Shown piece by piece: positions 54,475-63,409 of a stretch of 64,000 nucleotides of DNA. Each line of letters opens with the position of its first letter. Positions within the stretch are counted from its first letter, which is position 1. A program made the translations under genes and the position numbers. Below the pieces are notes generated by a model. It had not been told where the DNA came from. It saw only the letters and a program-made list of their open reading frames with translations, and did not search any database. This DNA is from Brevibacillus laterosporus (GTDB lineage: Bacteria; Bacillota; Bacilli; Brevibacillales; Brevibacillaceae), in contig CP033464.1 in the NCBI GenBank assembly GCA_007833815.1, forward strand, positions 492,501 through 556,500, read 5' to 3'.

Positions 54475-55352
54475 TTATCTCAGAAAATCAAGTAAAGATG
54501 GTTGAATGATTCGTGCACCTGCTCCTAAAGCAGCTCGATGTACATTTTCTTGCATTTTCAAGTTGGTAATAACCTCTGCCTCATCTGCGTCTTCATTTTT
54601 AGACATCATGGATGTAATGCTTACGCTGTCCGTATCCAGACGGCTAATCATTAAATCTAGACGGTTAGAACGCGCCCCTAAAGCAGCACGCTCGACAAGT
54701 AAATTATTAATGTGCTCGTCCATCTTATCTAAATAATCCGCTCCAGAATCTCCAGCGTTTAGAACTCCCATAATGTCTTCTAATGTTTTAAAAATATTTT
54801 CACCGGCTGGTGAATCAAAAATGTTTTTCCCACTTATATTTACTTGGAAAAAGACGCCTTGACTCATCTCCATCTCTACTTTACCTTCGTTGGATGTAAA
54901 TTTGTCATTTTGAAAGGGGGGGTATTATTGTTATCGCCTCCGTAAATATACTTGCCATTTACTGTTTGGTTAGCCAAATCTCCCAAATGCAGCTTCAGTT
55001 GATCAATCTCAGCCGCAATGCTTTTTCTCTCTTCTATACCATAAGTACCGTTACCTGAGTCCCCCAATAGCTCCCGAATACGGTGAAATACGCTCCCAAC
55101 TTCATTCATAGATGTATCATACGAATCCATCCAAGATTGAGCTTGACCAGCATTGCGTTGAAACTGCTCATTCTCCATTAGAGTTGTTCGATAATACATT
55201 CCCCTAGCAGCAATTACTGGATCATCGGACGGACGAGACACTAATCTACCCGTAGAAAGCTGTTGATAAGACTTACTCATTTGTCCCATAGAATTGTTAA
55301 TGTTGCGTACCATGGTATTGTTCATCATATTCTGTGTGATGCGAATCGCCAT
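54475..55352 (-). pseudogene. flgL: Flagellar hook-filament junction protein FlgL, frameshifted in a poly-C run
   Basis: The N-terminal frame (55352-54876) has typical FlgL sequence (MAIRITQNMMNNTMVRNINNS, QLSTGRLVSRPSDDP) up to GKYIYGGDNNNTPPF, then leaves frame and stops. The second frame (54873-54475) continues the protein (GVFFQVNISGKNIFDSPAG ... EAEVITNLKMQENVHRAALGAG). Adding one C to the run of seven (G at 54916-54922 on the plus strand) would rejoin them into 292 residues, normal for FlgL. It may be a sequencing error, a real mutation or a slippage switch. The ribosome binding site GAGGAGGG is intact. Confidence 0.88.
54916..54922 (-). repeat. Homopolymer tract at the flgL frameshift
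   Basis: Seven consecutive C on the coding strand, located after the codons for GGDNNNT. Eight would restore the FlgL frame, so tract length decides whether full FlgL is made. Confidence 0.8.
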
Positions 55353-55445
55353 TGGAATACCCTCCTCGTACAGTGACTAGCTCTATTGTTTACAATTCCT
55401 ACTGTCTTTCGTTTAAAGAGAACAGGTGTATATTTTCTTGCTATT

Positions 55446-55478
55446 TCAAAAAAAGCGCCGCAACACACGACGCTTTTC
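55446..55478 (-). terminator. Terminator after flgK
   Basis: Minus-strand AAAAGCGTCG / CGGCGCTTTTT with a 7-base loop and TTTG tail. Separates the flgM-flgN-flgK unit from flgL-yviE-fliW-csrA. Confidence 0.8.
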
Positions 55479-55487
55479 TTTAGTAAT

Positions 55488-56963
55488 CTACAAACCTACA
55501 CGTCCCATGCCATTAATGATCTTGTCCAAAAGCTCATCCATACTGGTCATGACACGAGCTGCTGCGCTGTATGCCTTCTCAAATTTGATGATGTTCACCA
55601 TTTCTTCGTCCGGTGATACACCTGAGACAGACTCACGGTTCATTAAGATCATGTCAGAAGTCGTTTCTGCATTTTTATAATTACGGATCGCTTCTTGACC
55701 ATCTACCCCTAATTGAGCAATGGTGTGACGATAAAAATCATCAATGCTTGTAGCTTGCGGGAAATCAGTTGGATTGTTACCCGCAGGGATTACTTTATTT
55801 TTAATTTTGGCGATTGCCAATGCATTTTGGTTGTTTCCGTCATTAATTTGTCCAGTTTCGTCCGCTTTAGCTGCTGCAATCTTGTCCAAGCTATTTAATA
55901 TCGCAGGATTTACTTTTATATTCGCTGCACTTGTTGGATTATCGGTTCCCCCGTCAATCACGAAGAAATTAAGACCTTCTTGTGTATTATTTTTAATATC
56001 ATCCAAGTTGTATCCCGTTTTATGAACTTCGTTGATTTCACGAGCTAAATTGACAGCGAGAGCATTAACCTTTTGTAGCATATCGGCTGTGGTTTCATCG
56101 CGTCCAACAATCGCTGCTGACAGCGTCCCCATACCTTTAAGTGGTTTAAACTCAGCTCCGCCTAACGTAATTTCATACTTTCCAGTTTCCGCATTTTTTT
56201 CTGCTTTCATTTCAGTAGATGTTGTATTGGTAACAAGCGGTTGTCCACCAATCGTAATGTTGACCATACCGCGCTCTGTTGGCGTAACATTGACATCTGT
56301 CATTAAAGAAAGCTTGTCAATTAACACATCTCGTTGGTCGTACAAATCATTAGGCTGGTAGCCATGCGGTGTGACATCACCAATTTGTTTATTAATGGAT
56401 GCGATTTGATTGGCAATTGAATTAATAGATTCAGTTTGTATAGCTACCTCATTGTTTAAATCAGACTGTAGTTGGGTCAGGCGGTTGTACACGTGATTAA
56501 ATGTATCAGCTACCGCTACCGCACGTTCCCGCAAAACAGAACGATTTGATTGGCTCTTTGGATCGCTGGATAAATCTTCCCATCCCTGCCACATCTGATC
56601 CATGACCTTCTGCAAACTGCTATCAGACGGTTCATTCATAATATCTTCTACGTTATTAATCGTTTTGAGCTTGTCGTTCCAATAACCTGTATTTATAGCA
56701 GCAGTCCGATACTGACGATCTATGTAATCTTCTCGAATACGTTGAATATCGGTCGCGTACACACCTGTTCCAAGCAAGCCAGGTGCACGATCGGCATTCA
56801 TCCCAGGTCCAGGTATAGGAGTTGTAGCCGACAAATTCACACGCTGACGAGTATAGCCAATGGTATTTGCATTTGCAACGTTGTGTCCTGTTACGTTTAG
56901 AGCGGCTTGTTGTGCGAACAGAGCCCGCTTACTTACTTCAAGAAGATGGAAGGTTGATCTCAT
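55488..56963 (-). CDS. flgK: Flagellar hook-associated protein 1
   Basis: 491 residues. N-terminal FHLLEVSKRALFAQQAALNVTGHNVANANTIGYTRQRVNL and C-terminal ESVSGVSPDEEMVNIIKFEKAYSAAARVM are the D0/D1 helices of HAP1. It joins hook to FlgL. ATG behind AAAGGGTG; ends before its own terminator. Confidence 0.96.
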   Translation of the reverse strand: MRSTFHLLEVSKRALFAQQAALNVTGHNVANANTIGYTRQRVNLSATTPIPGPGMNADRAPGLLGTGVYATDIQRIREDYIDRQYRTAAINTGYWNDKLKTINNVEDIMNEPSDSSLQKVMDQMWQGWEDLSSDPKSQSNRSVLRERAVAVADTFNHVYNRLTQLQSDLNNEVAIQTESINSIANQIASINKQIGDVTPHGYQPNDLYDQRDVLIDKLSLMTDVNVTPTERGMVNITIGGQPLVTNTTSTEMKAEKNAETGKYEITLGGAEFKPLKGMGTLSAAIVGRDETTADMLQKVNALAVNLAREINEVHKTGYNLDDIKNNTQEGLNFFVIDGGTDNPTSAANIKVNPAILNSLDKIAAAKADETGQINDGNNQNALAIAKIKNKVIPAGNNPTDFPQATSIDDFYRHTIAQLGVDGQEAIRNYKNAETTSDMILMNRESVSGVSPDEEMVNIIKFEKAYSAAARVMTSMDELLDKIINGMGRVGL

Positions 56964-56976
56964 ACAGACACCCTTT

Positions 56977-57480
56977 CTAAGCTTTATGGTTAAAAATAGA
57001 ACGATTCATTGAAGATTGTATCTGTTGATTCACTGGATTTTTATAAATAAAGTCTTCTTCCGGTCGATCTGTAAACAGGTCGAGGCTCATGTTGACAAAA
57101 TCAAGGGAATGTTGCAATAGTTGCTGGTTCTGTTCATTTTCTTCCTTCAATTGCCCAATAACACTGAGTAATTCTTCACGATACTGAGCTAACCGATTTT
57201 TCGTTTCCACGTCGGTACACAATCTAATTACATCTTGTAGGGTCCCATTCGTAACAGCTACACCCTTTTCATTAAAGATCATGCTGGTCATTTCTGCGCG
57301 TAATAGCTCGGTTTGCTGAATAGCCTTGAACAACTGCTGTTCTTTTTTGACAAGTTCAGTTAGTTGTTGCATATCGTTTTTCACCAATACTTCTCGCTTC
57401 TCCAATGCCAGTGTATATAGCGCTTGATGAAGCTTTGTCAAATTATCCAACACGGCAAAGAGTTCGTTTACATTCGTCAT
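56977..57480 (-). CDS. flgN: FlgN-family export chaperone
   Basis: 167 residues, fully helical, FlgN profile (LFAVLDNLTKLHQALYTLALEKREVLVKND ... with MNMSLDLF-like C-terminal region LDFVNMSLDLF). It chaperones FlgK and FlgL. Position between flgM and flgK matches B. subtilis yvyG. Confidence 0.88.
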   Translation of the reverse strand: MTNVNELFAVLDNLTKLHQALYTLALEKREVLVKNDMQQLTELVKKEQQLFKAIQQTELLRAEMTSMIFNEKGVAVTNGTLQDVIRLCTDVETKNRLAQYREELLSVIGQLKEENEQNQQLLQHSLDFVNMSLDLFTDRPEEDFIYKNPVNQQIQSSMNRSIFNHKA

Positions 57481-57498
57481 GAGCTCCCTGTCGCTCCT

Positions 57499-57777
57499 CT
57501 ACGATTTTTTCCAAAAAGCAATGAATTTCTCAGCGATCTGATCGCTTGGTACTTGGTATGTACCGTTTTCTACCTTGCTTTTTAGTTCGGATATTTTAGC
57601 GAGACGGGCTGAATCCATTTCTTGTTCTTCCCCTAGCTTCAGAAGTTCCCTTCCCTCCGTGGAAATCGAAACTTCATCTTTTCCCCATTTATGCTTTACT
57701 TGGCTATTCTGTTGCACTTTATTAGCCGTATTATAGGCTTGTATCATTCCTGTGCGATTCGTTTCATTAATACGCAT
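57499..57777 (-). CDS. flgM: Anti-sigma-D factor FlgM
   Basis: 92 residues. MRINETNRTGMIQAYNTANK at the start and KVENGTYQVPSDQIAEKFIAFW at the end, the conserved sigma-binding helix. Holds SigD inactive until the hook is complete. GAGGTG precedes the ATG, and a SigD-like promoter lies about 125 bases upstream. Confidence 0.93.
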   Translation of the reverse strand: MRINETNRTGMIQAYNTANKVQQNSQVKHKWGKDEVSISTEGRELLKLGEEQEMDSARLAKISELKSKVENGTYQVPSDQIAEKFIAFWKKS

Positions 57778-57900
57778 ATTTTCACCTCGATCATTGAGAC
57801 TTGCGCTGGAAAGAACTCACGGCTACCCCCATTTATTAAGCTAACCGTACCGTTCTTAGCCACAGGATGGGACACTCACCGTTTGCTTGCTCTAGTAGTA

Positions 57901-57928
57901 ACATCGGCTTTTCAAGTGAAATCGATTA
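57901..57928 (-). promoter_or_regulatory. SigD-type promoter before flgM
   Basis: Minus-strand TAAT (57925-57928), 16 bases, GCCGATGT (57901-57908); the consensus is TAAA-N15-GCCGATAT. It would drive flgM-flgN-flgK and give the SigD/FlgM feedback loop known in B. subtilis. Confidence 0.5.
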
Positions 57929-57966
57929 ATGTTTCTGACCACCTAAAAACGTTTGGTTGGATAGTC

Positions 57967-58380
57967 CTATTCTTTTTTGAACTTATAGACCTGATTTCGT
58001 TTTCGATCTTCATCTGTAAGACGACGATCTACGTCCATTTGTTGTGTAATTTCCCGTTTTAACTTACCTGAGCAATGTAAACACATAGTTCCCGATTGAA
58101 TGACTTCCCCACAGCTTTCACATGGATATCCAAGGTTCGGGTTACTTTGAATCGAAATCCGTCCCTCACGAATGAATCGGGTAATCTCTTTCGCATCGAC
58201 ACCTGTTCCATCGCTCAACTGATACATCGTAGCACCGCGATTCTCCCTTTTACGAAGAAAACTAGCGCATAGCTCGTATTGTTTTTCTTGTTCTTTATGG
58301 CATGCGGGACATACATCTCTTATTCCTTTCACAAAAAGCACTTCACAAATTGGACAGTTTGCTAAATGTCCTAATCCCAT
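57967..58380 (-). CDS. yvyF: YvyF-type zinc-ribbon flagellar operon protein (TIGR03826 family)
   Basis: 137 residues with four CxxC pairs: CPIC, CPAC, CESC and CLHC, forming two zinc ribbons around a helix-turn-helix-like segment (LSDGTGVDAKEITRFIREGRI). Known as a flagellar-operon protein in Bacillales; in B. subtilis YvyF sits in the comF-flgM region and affects motility. ATG 58380 follows GGGGGAAG; the frame opens 18 codons earlier. Confidence 0.85.
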   Translation of the reverse strand: MGLGHLANCPICEVLFVKGIRDVCPACHKEQEKQYELCASFLRKRENRGATMYQLSDGTGVDAKEITRFIREGRISIQSNPNLGYPCESCGEVIQSGTMCLHCSGKLKREITQQMDVDRRLTDEDRKRNQVYKFKKE

Positions 58381-58535
58381 AATTTCTTCCCCCTGATTCA
58401 CTTTGTTTTTGGCATGAAAAATATATGTTATCATTACTTATACTTAATGTTTATTGCTTCCATTCAGTGCCGTGTACAGTTTTCTAGTCGGCTGAATAAA
58501 CTATAGGCAAATATCAAGTACATGGAGGTCTTACC

Positions 58536-59285
58536 ATGATCGTCATTAAAACCAAAGAAGAAATCGAACTCATGCGTCAGGCGGGCATCATTTTGGCCAG
58601 TATCCACCAAAAGATTGCCACCATGATTCAACCAGGCGTAACGACCTGGGAAATCGATCAATTCGTAGAACGCTATCTGAAAGAACATGGTGCAAAACCG
58701 GAGCAAAAAGGTTACCATGGCTATCCCTATGCCACATGTGCATCCGTTAATGAAGTCATTTGCCACGGATTCCCTTCTAAAAATGAATTAAAAGATGGTG
58801 ATATCGTGACGATTGACATGGTCGTTAATCTTAATGGATGGTTGGCTGATTCCGCTTGGTCATACGGGGTAGGACAAATTTCTGAAGAAGCCGATCGTCT
58901 GTTAACCACTACCAAGGAATCTCTATATCTAGGTATTGAGCAAGCAGTTGTTGGCAACCGAATCGGCGATATCTCCCATGCCATTCAAAAATTTGCCGAA
59001 GAACGCGGGTTCTCTGTCGTCCGTGATTTTACTGGCCACGGAATTGGTCAGAGCATGCATGAAGATCCATACGTTCCGCACTATGGGCCTGCTGGTAAGG
59101 GAGTGCGTTTAAAGGAAGGCATGGTTCTCACCATTGAACCCATGCTAAATGTGGGAACTTATCATGCAGTCGTAGATGAAGAAGATGGTTGGACAGCACG
59201 TACACGCGATGGTAAATTATCAGCTCAGTACGAGCACACTCTTGCCATCACAGCAGATGGGCCACAAATCCTAACTCAATTATAA
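58536..59285 (+). CDS. map: Methionine aminopeptidase, type I
   Basis: 249 residues. Metal ligands recognisable in VTIDMVVNLNGWLADSAW (D, D), GHGIGQSMHEDPYVPHYG (H), and VLTIEPM (E), EHTLAI (E). Removes initiator Met. Single plus-strand gene between yvyF and comFC with own terminator; an insertion relative to B. subtilis. ATG 7 bases after GGAGG. Confidence 0.95.
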   Translation: MIVIKTKEEIELMRQAGIILASIHQKIATMIQPGVTTWEIDQFVERYLKEHGAKPEQKGYHGYPYATCASVNEVICHGFPSKNELKDGDIVTIDMVVNLNGWLADSAWSYGVGQISEEADRLLTTTKESLYLGIEQAVVGNRIGDISHAIQKFAEERGFSVVRDFTGHGIGQSMHEDPYVPHYGPAGKGVRLKEGMVLTIEPMLNVGTYHAVVDEEDGWTARTRDGKLSAQYEHTLAITADGPQILTQL

Positions 59286-59326
59286 TTCTTCTGTACTAGA
59301 AAATCATGATTTCTTATTATTTTCAT

Positions 59327-59368
59327 CGGCAAATTTGCGTTAACAGATTTGCCGTTTTTTCTTTTTTA
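59327..59368 (+). terminator. Terminator after map
   Basis: Stem CGGCAAAT / ATTTGCCG (59327-59334, 59347-59354) with TTTTTTCTTTTTT. It ends next to the comFC stop, which converges on it. Confidence 0.88.
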
Positions 59369-59374
59369 CATGAT

Positions 59375-60181
59375 TTAACGGGCTAATGTCAGACTGAAAA
59401 TGGATATCTGAAGATTTTGTTTTTTAGCGTAGTACGAAAGTACCTTAGCACATGCTTCAATCGTTGCCCCAGTTGTAAAAATATCATCCACTATTAATAC
59501 TCGCCATTTTATCTTGTTCTGAGGAAAAGAAAATGGATGAGAAGACAGATCAGTGCTTTGCAAACTAGAATGAATAACAAATGCATCCTGCATACTTACA
59601 AAACGTGCCGCTCTTCCTTTTTGCTTGCTCTGTTTTTTAGTTTCCTTTTGGCGCTCCCATAACGGAACACACGGAATGTGTTGATGATATCCCACGTATT
59701 CTGCCAATACCTGTGCTTGATTAAATCCCCGTTCCTGCAACCGACTCCCGTGCATCGGAACATAACTAATGACATCAATTTTTCTCCCCGGCCCATAATG
59801 AAACTGATAACCTAATAAAATAAATGCTGTACAGATGGAATTCAATCGCTCGTCCCCATGATATTTCCACTGTCTAATTAGTTCTTTTGCCCATTCGTTA
59901 TACTGGATCACACTTCGATTGCCATTCAAATCTTGCCTTTCCCGACTACAGTCTCTGCATAGACCATCCTTTCCTTCACATGATCTTCCACAAATTTTAC
60001 AAAGATATTTCATCAGAAGTATAACCTCTGGCACACATTTATCGCATAAAAGCAACTGCATCAGTTGATAAAAGCCTTTTGGATAAAAGAAGGCAGGCAC
60101 ATGTTTTGATAGATGGAGAATTAATTCCCTTGTTTTTTTACCGACTTGAATTACATTTTTACAGACCAGACATTGCTGCAT
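59375..60181 (-). CDS. comFC: Competence protein ComFC (phosphoribosyltransferase-like)
   Basis: 268 residues. Zinc-binding Cys pairs at the N-terminus (CLVC, CDKC, CKICGRSC, CRDC) and a PRPP-binding motif VLIVDDIFTTGATIEAC. Works with ComFA in taking up single-stranded DNA. Starts 14 bases after comFA ends; comFB, present in B. subtilis between them, is missing. ATG behind GAGGAGAG. Confidence 0.92.
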   Translation of the reverse strand: MQQCLVCKNVIQVGKKTRELILHLSKHVPAFFYPKGFYQLMQLLLCDKCVPEVILLMKYLCKICGRSCEGKDGLCRDCSRERQDLNGNRSVIQYNEWAKELIRQWKYHGDERLNSICTAFILLGYQFHYGPGRKIDVISYVPMHGSRLQERGFNQAQVLAEYVGYHQHIPCVPLWERQKETKKQSKQKGRAARFVSMQDAFVIHSSLQSTDLSSHPFSFPQNKIKWRVLIVDDIFTTGATIEACAKVLSYYAKKQNLQISIFSLTLAR

Positions 60182-60195
60182 TATTCACTCTCTCC

Positions 60196-62139
60196 TCATT
60201 CTACCATCGCAGCTGTCTCTTCCGCCAAGTTATTCATTCTCTTAATATGTTTGATGGCTTGGTTAGGGCTATTTGCTTTCTTATTCATCAGATAGAGAAT
60301 CTGCCCATCTGGCGAGTCACTGGAACGTCCTACTCTCCCTGCTACCTGGACAAGAGAAGCTTCATCAAAAATAGCAGCATCTGCCTCCAGCACAATACAA
60401 TCACTACGGGGGATGGTTACGCCTCGCTCTAGAATAGTAGTAGTTATTAAGATCATGTACACCTGTTCACGAAAAGCACGCACCTTATGTTCCCGGGTAG
60501 GATCAGAAGCATGTACCCCCTCTACTTTCTCTCTCATATTCGGAAAGAAGTGCTGAACATAAGCGAGCACAAAAGGAATTTGCTCAATACGCGACACAAA
60601 TATAAAGACTTGTCTTTGTGTCTGTATACTATTTCGCAAAAAAAGTAATAAAGAAGCAATCGGTTGCAATAAATGAATACTACGATGCAGTTTGTTTTTG
60701 ATAAGCTTTGTTGGAATCGGGAGTGGATGTCCATGAAATCTAGCTGGCAAAATAGCATGAGTGGATGAAGTAAGCAACAGCCTTTTAGGCGAAGGGAAAA
60801 GTCGTCTGCCCGCTTGTGCTGCCACTAACTCTTTCTGTAAATAATCTGGGGGTGTTGCACTTAGATATAAAACCTTTCCGTGAGGCGTTAGTGAGCGTTT
60901 CACAGCATGATACAGCATCTCATTGCGATGATAAGGGTAAGCGTCTACCTCGTCTACTACTATCAAAGAAAAACGCTGGTAACACCGTAGCATCTGATGT
61001 GTAGTCGAAATAATTAAACGGCTTTGCTCCCATTTTTGCTGACTGCTACCATGGATAGCTACCACTGAAATAGACGGGAATACTTTTTGTAAACGTGGTG
61101 CTAATTCCAAAACTACGTCTTTTCTAGGAGTGGCAATACAAACGGTCCCTCCACGAGCCAACTCTGCATCAATAGCAGGAAATACAAGCTCCGTTTTCCC
61201 TGCTCCACATACGGCCCAAATAAGGAACCTCCGTTCTTTGGAAAAGACGAACTCCCTTACCTTTTTGGCTACAATCGCTTGTCTTTTAGAGAATTGTCCA
61301 TTCCACCGCAAGAAGGCTTCGGAATTACCAAGTTGTTTAACGTGCGAGTCTGAGTGACTTGAAAAATCGGCAGGTACACATATAAGTGGAACACAGCACT
61401 TGCACCTTCCCATAGAGAGACAACTGTAGCAGTAGGAGCATAGTTGTTGACAGTTCTCGCAGATTGTCCGCTCAATCTCCTCTACACCATTGCATCGCTC
61501 ACAATGATAAGACAATCGGCGTTGCCACCAGGACTGCTGTAGTTCAAGAGTGATACTAGGGCGCCACTCTGCTTTTCCCTGTAGAACTAGCCATTGCAAA
61601 GACATAATAAGGATGTCTAGATCATTTCTGGTCACATTGTCTTCTTGAAAACATAGCCTCTTAACTTCATCAAATAATAACGCCCTACCTTGTAGTTTAA
61701 AAAATAGTTGGTGCGTCCACTGATTGCCTCCTACAAGGAACTCTATTGCATTCCCTTTTTCTAGCACTCTAGACTTATCAATCTGCATTGCTTCTTCTAT
61801 CTCTTCAAAGCTAAACACATAAGATCGCCCGTACGACTGGTTTCCACCCGTTTCCCTTACATATAAGCGATTTGCCTCTTTCGTGTATCCTTCAGCCAAC
61901 GAACGTACTTGTTTGAGTGTACTAGGAAGGAGCCTTCCATCAGCTAGTTGCTGTGTAATCTTTTGGTTCACCCTATCCCTTATCGCAAAAATTAAAGCAA
62001 GTGATTTACTTTTGCCAATGATGTGCAATCTTCGTCCGTTCTGCTCTTTCCAAAATTGCCTGTCTACCTGGAAACACGGAGTAATATATGCTAAGACAGA
62101 ATGTCCATCTTCTTTTAAATAAAGTACATATTCATGCAT
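60196..62139 (-). CDS. comFA: Competence helicase/translocase ComFA, N-terminally extended
   Basis: About 647 residues, against about 460 in B. subtilis. The helicase core has Walker A WAVCGAGKTEL (about 311-320), a DEVD box IVVDEVDAYPY and motif VI QVAGRVGRSSDSP. The Cys-rich zinc module (about 216-252) that normally lies near the N-terminus is preceded here by some 210 extra residues of mixed helix and strand. It powers import of transforming DNA. ATG 62139 lies 9 bases after GGGGG; the frame opens at 62148. Confidence 0.93.
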   Translation of the reverse strand: MHEYVLYLKEDGHSVLAYITPCFQVDRQFWKEQNGRRLHIIGKSKSLALIFAIRDRVNQKITQQLADGRLLPSTLKQVRSLAEGYTKEANRLYVRETGGNQSYGRSYVFSFEEIEEAMQIDKSRVLEKGNAIEFLVGGNQWTHQLFFKLQGRALLFDEVKRLCFQEDNVTRNDLDILIMSLQWLVLQGKAEWRPSITLELQQSWWQRRLSYHCERCNGVEEIERTICENCQQLCSYCYSCLSMGRCKCCVPLICVPADFSSHSDSHVKQLGNSEAFLRWNGQFSKRQAIVAKKVREFVFSKERRFLIWAVCGAGKTELVFPAIDAELARGGTVCIATPRKDVVLELAPRLQKVFPSISVVAIHGSSQQKWEQSRLIISTTHQMLRCYQRFSLIVVDEVDAYPYHRNEMLYHAVKRSLTPHGKVLYLSATPPDYLQKELVAAQAGRRLFPSPKRLLLTSSTHAILPARFHGHPLPIPTKLIKNKLHRSIHLLQPIASLLLFLRNSIQTQRQVFIFVSRIEQIPFVLAYVQHFFPNMREKVEGVHASDPTREHKVRAFREQVYMILITTTILERGVTIPRSDCIVLEADAAIFDEASLVQVAGRVGRSSDSPDGQILYLMNKKANSPNQAIKHIKRMNNLAEETAAMVE

Positions 62140-62191
62140 AATATCCATCCCCCTTTGTCCTTATTGTTAAAAAAGACAACGGGATAACGCA

Positions 62192-62227
62192 AGAAAAAAG
62201 AGACCAGCCCTTGACTCAGCTAGCCTC
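62192..62227 (-). terminator. Terminator after the small membrane protein gene
   Basis: Minus-strand GAGGCTAGC / GCTGGTCTC (two G-U pairs) followed by TTTTTTCTTGC; the 5' arm overlaps the 3' end of the gene at 62216. Confidence 0.75.
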
Positions 62228-62590
62228 CTTTTCAACTGTTCGCAAATCAATTACGACCACTCGTTCTCTCCCTGCTTGTTGTTCTGTTATGGTATCTGGA
62301 TGGACCCGGTATAAAATCTCCGTCATCCGTGGCGTATCGTCGGAAGAGCCTTCATCCACAAAACTAATAATAATTGGCTGTCCATATAAACCAGACTGAA
62401 ACATCAGGGTGCGTACAGCCTCTTCTACTCTATGCTCTGAATTATGCAAAAGTAGTTGATAATGCGTCATGGTCAAAGGCTCCATAATAGCAGTGGCTCT
62501 ACCTGACTCCATCCAGACATAGATCACTTTAAGCAAAAGAGCGGAGCAGCCGTATGCTGCAAGCAACCAGATCATAAAATCAGCTATCAC
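62216..62590 (-). CDS. Uncharacterised small membrane protein
   Basis: 124 residues. One N-terminal membrane helix (MIWLLAAYGCSALLLKVIYVWM) and a cytoplasmic or external domain with IIISFVDEGSSDDTPRMTEIL, which resembles the nucleotide-binding loop of family 2 glycosyltransferases, but the rest of such an enzyme is absent. GTG 62590 lies 8 bases after AGGAGG; an ATG two codons before it is too close to the site. Lies in the place of yviA between degU and comFA but is not a DegV protein. Confidence 0.6.
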   Translation of the reverse strand: MIADFMIWLLAAYGCSALLLKVIYVWMESGRATAIMEPLTMTHYQLLLHNSEHRVEEAVRTLMFQSGLYGQPIIISFVDEGSSDDTPRMTEILYRVHPDTITEQQAGRERVVVIDLRTVEKEAS

Positions 62591-62687
62591 GGTCATCCCC
62601 TCCTTTAATAAGGTATGCCGCACTGCTTGACTTGGTTGCTTTCTCTGCGCTCATTTTCATAAATTTTGTATGGTCCGTTTAAAAGCC

Positions 62688-63395
62688 TTACAACTTTACC
62701 CAGCCATTCTTAATCGAAATAACCACAGCTTGGGTACGATCTTGTACATTTAGCTTTTGTAAAATACTGCTAACATGATTTTTAACCGTCTTTTCACTAA
62801 TGAATAAATATTCACCAATCATTCGATTGCTTTTTCCTTCTGCCATTAATTGCAGTACTTCACGTTCACGGCGTGTCAAAGACTCAATAATACGTGGGTC
62901 CATCACCGGTGACTCTTCGAACGTAATGCTACGATCCATTGATTCTTCCTGTTCACTTAAACGACGGAATTCATCAATTAATTTGCCGGTCACTTTCGGA
63001 TGGATATAGGCCCCACCTTGGGCCACCACGCGTACTGCTTCTACCAATTCAGAAGTACCCATATCTTTTAATAAATAACCGGATGCTCCAGAACGCAGCG
63101 TGCGGTAGACATATCCTTCGTCATCATGAATGGACAAAATGATGACCTTTGTTTCTGGGCTAATTTTCACTACTTCTTCTGCAGCCGCAACACCGTTTAC
63201 ATTTGGCATATTAATATCCATCAATAAAACATCTGGTCTATATTCTGCCACTAGCTTGGGAGCCTCCATTCCATCGGAGCCCTCACCCACCACTTTGAAA
63301 CCAGATTCCATATCAAGTATTCTCTTTACGCCTTCACGAAACAATTGATGATCGTCTACTAATACGATTTTAATTTCATCCAACAATTTTTCCAC
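62688..63395 (-). CDS. degU: Response regulator DegU
   Basis: 235 residues. Receiver with phospho-acceptor Asp60 ([14 protein letters not shown]), then a LuxR/NarL-type helix-turn-helix ([26 protein letters not shown]). Controls exoenzymes, competence and motility in Bacillus. GTG start at 63395 after GGGAGG. Follows degS by 14 bases. Confidence 0.96.
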   Translation of the reverse strand: MEKLLDEIKIVLVDDHQLFREGVKRILDMESGFKVVGEGSDGMEAPKLVAEYRPDVLLMDINMPNVNGVAAAEEVVKISPETKVIILSIHDDEGYVYRTLRSGASGYLLKDMGTSELVEAVRVVAQGGAYIHPKVTGKLIDEFRRLSEQEESMDRSITFEESPVMDPRIIESLTRREREVLQLMAEGKSNRMIGEYLFISEKTVKNHVSSILQKLNVQDRTQAVVISIKNGWVKL

Positions 63396-63409
63396 CGTAA
63401 TTAACCTCC

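Noticed and set aside
57778-57966. Possible c-di-GMP riboswitch before flgM
   Set aside because: The region is structured-looking but the conserved GEMM core and the tetraloop receptor pattern could not be found; a SigD-type promoter explains it better.
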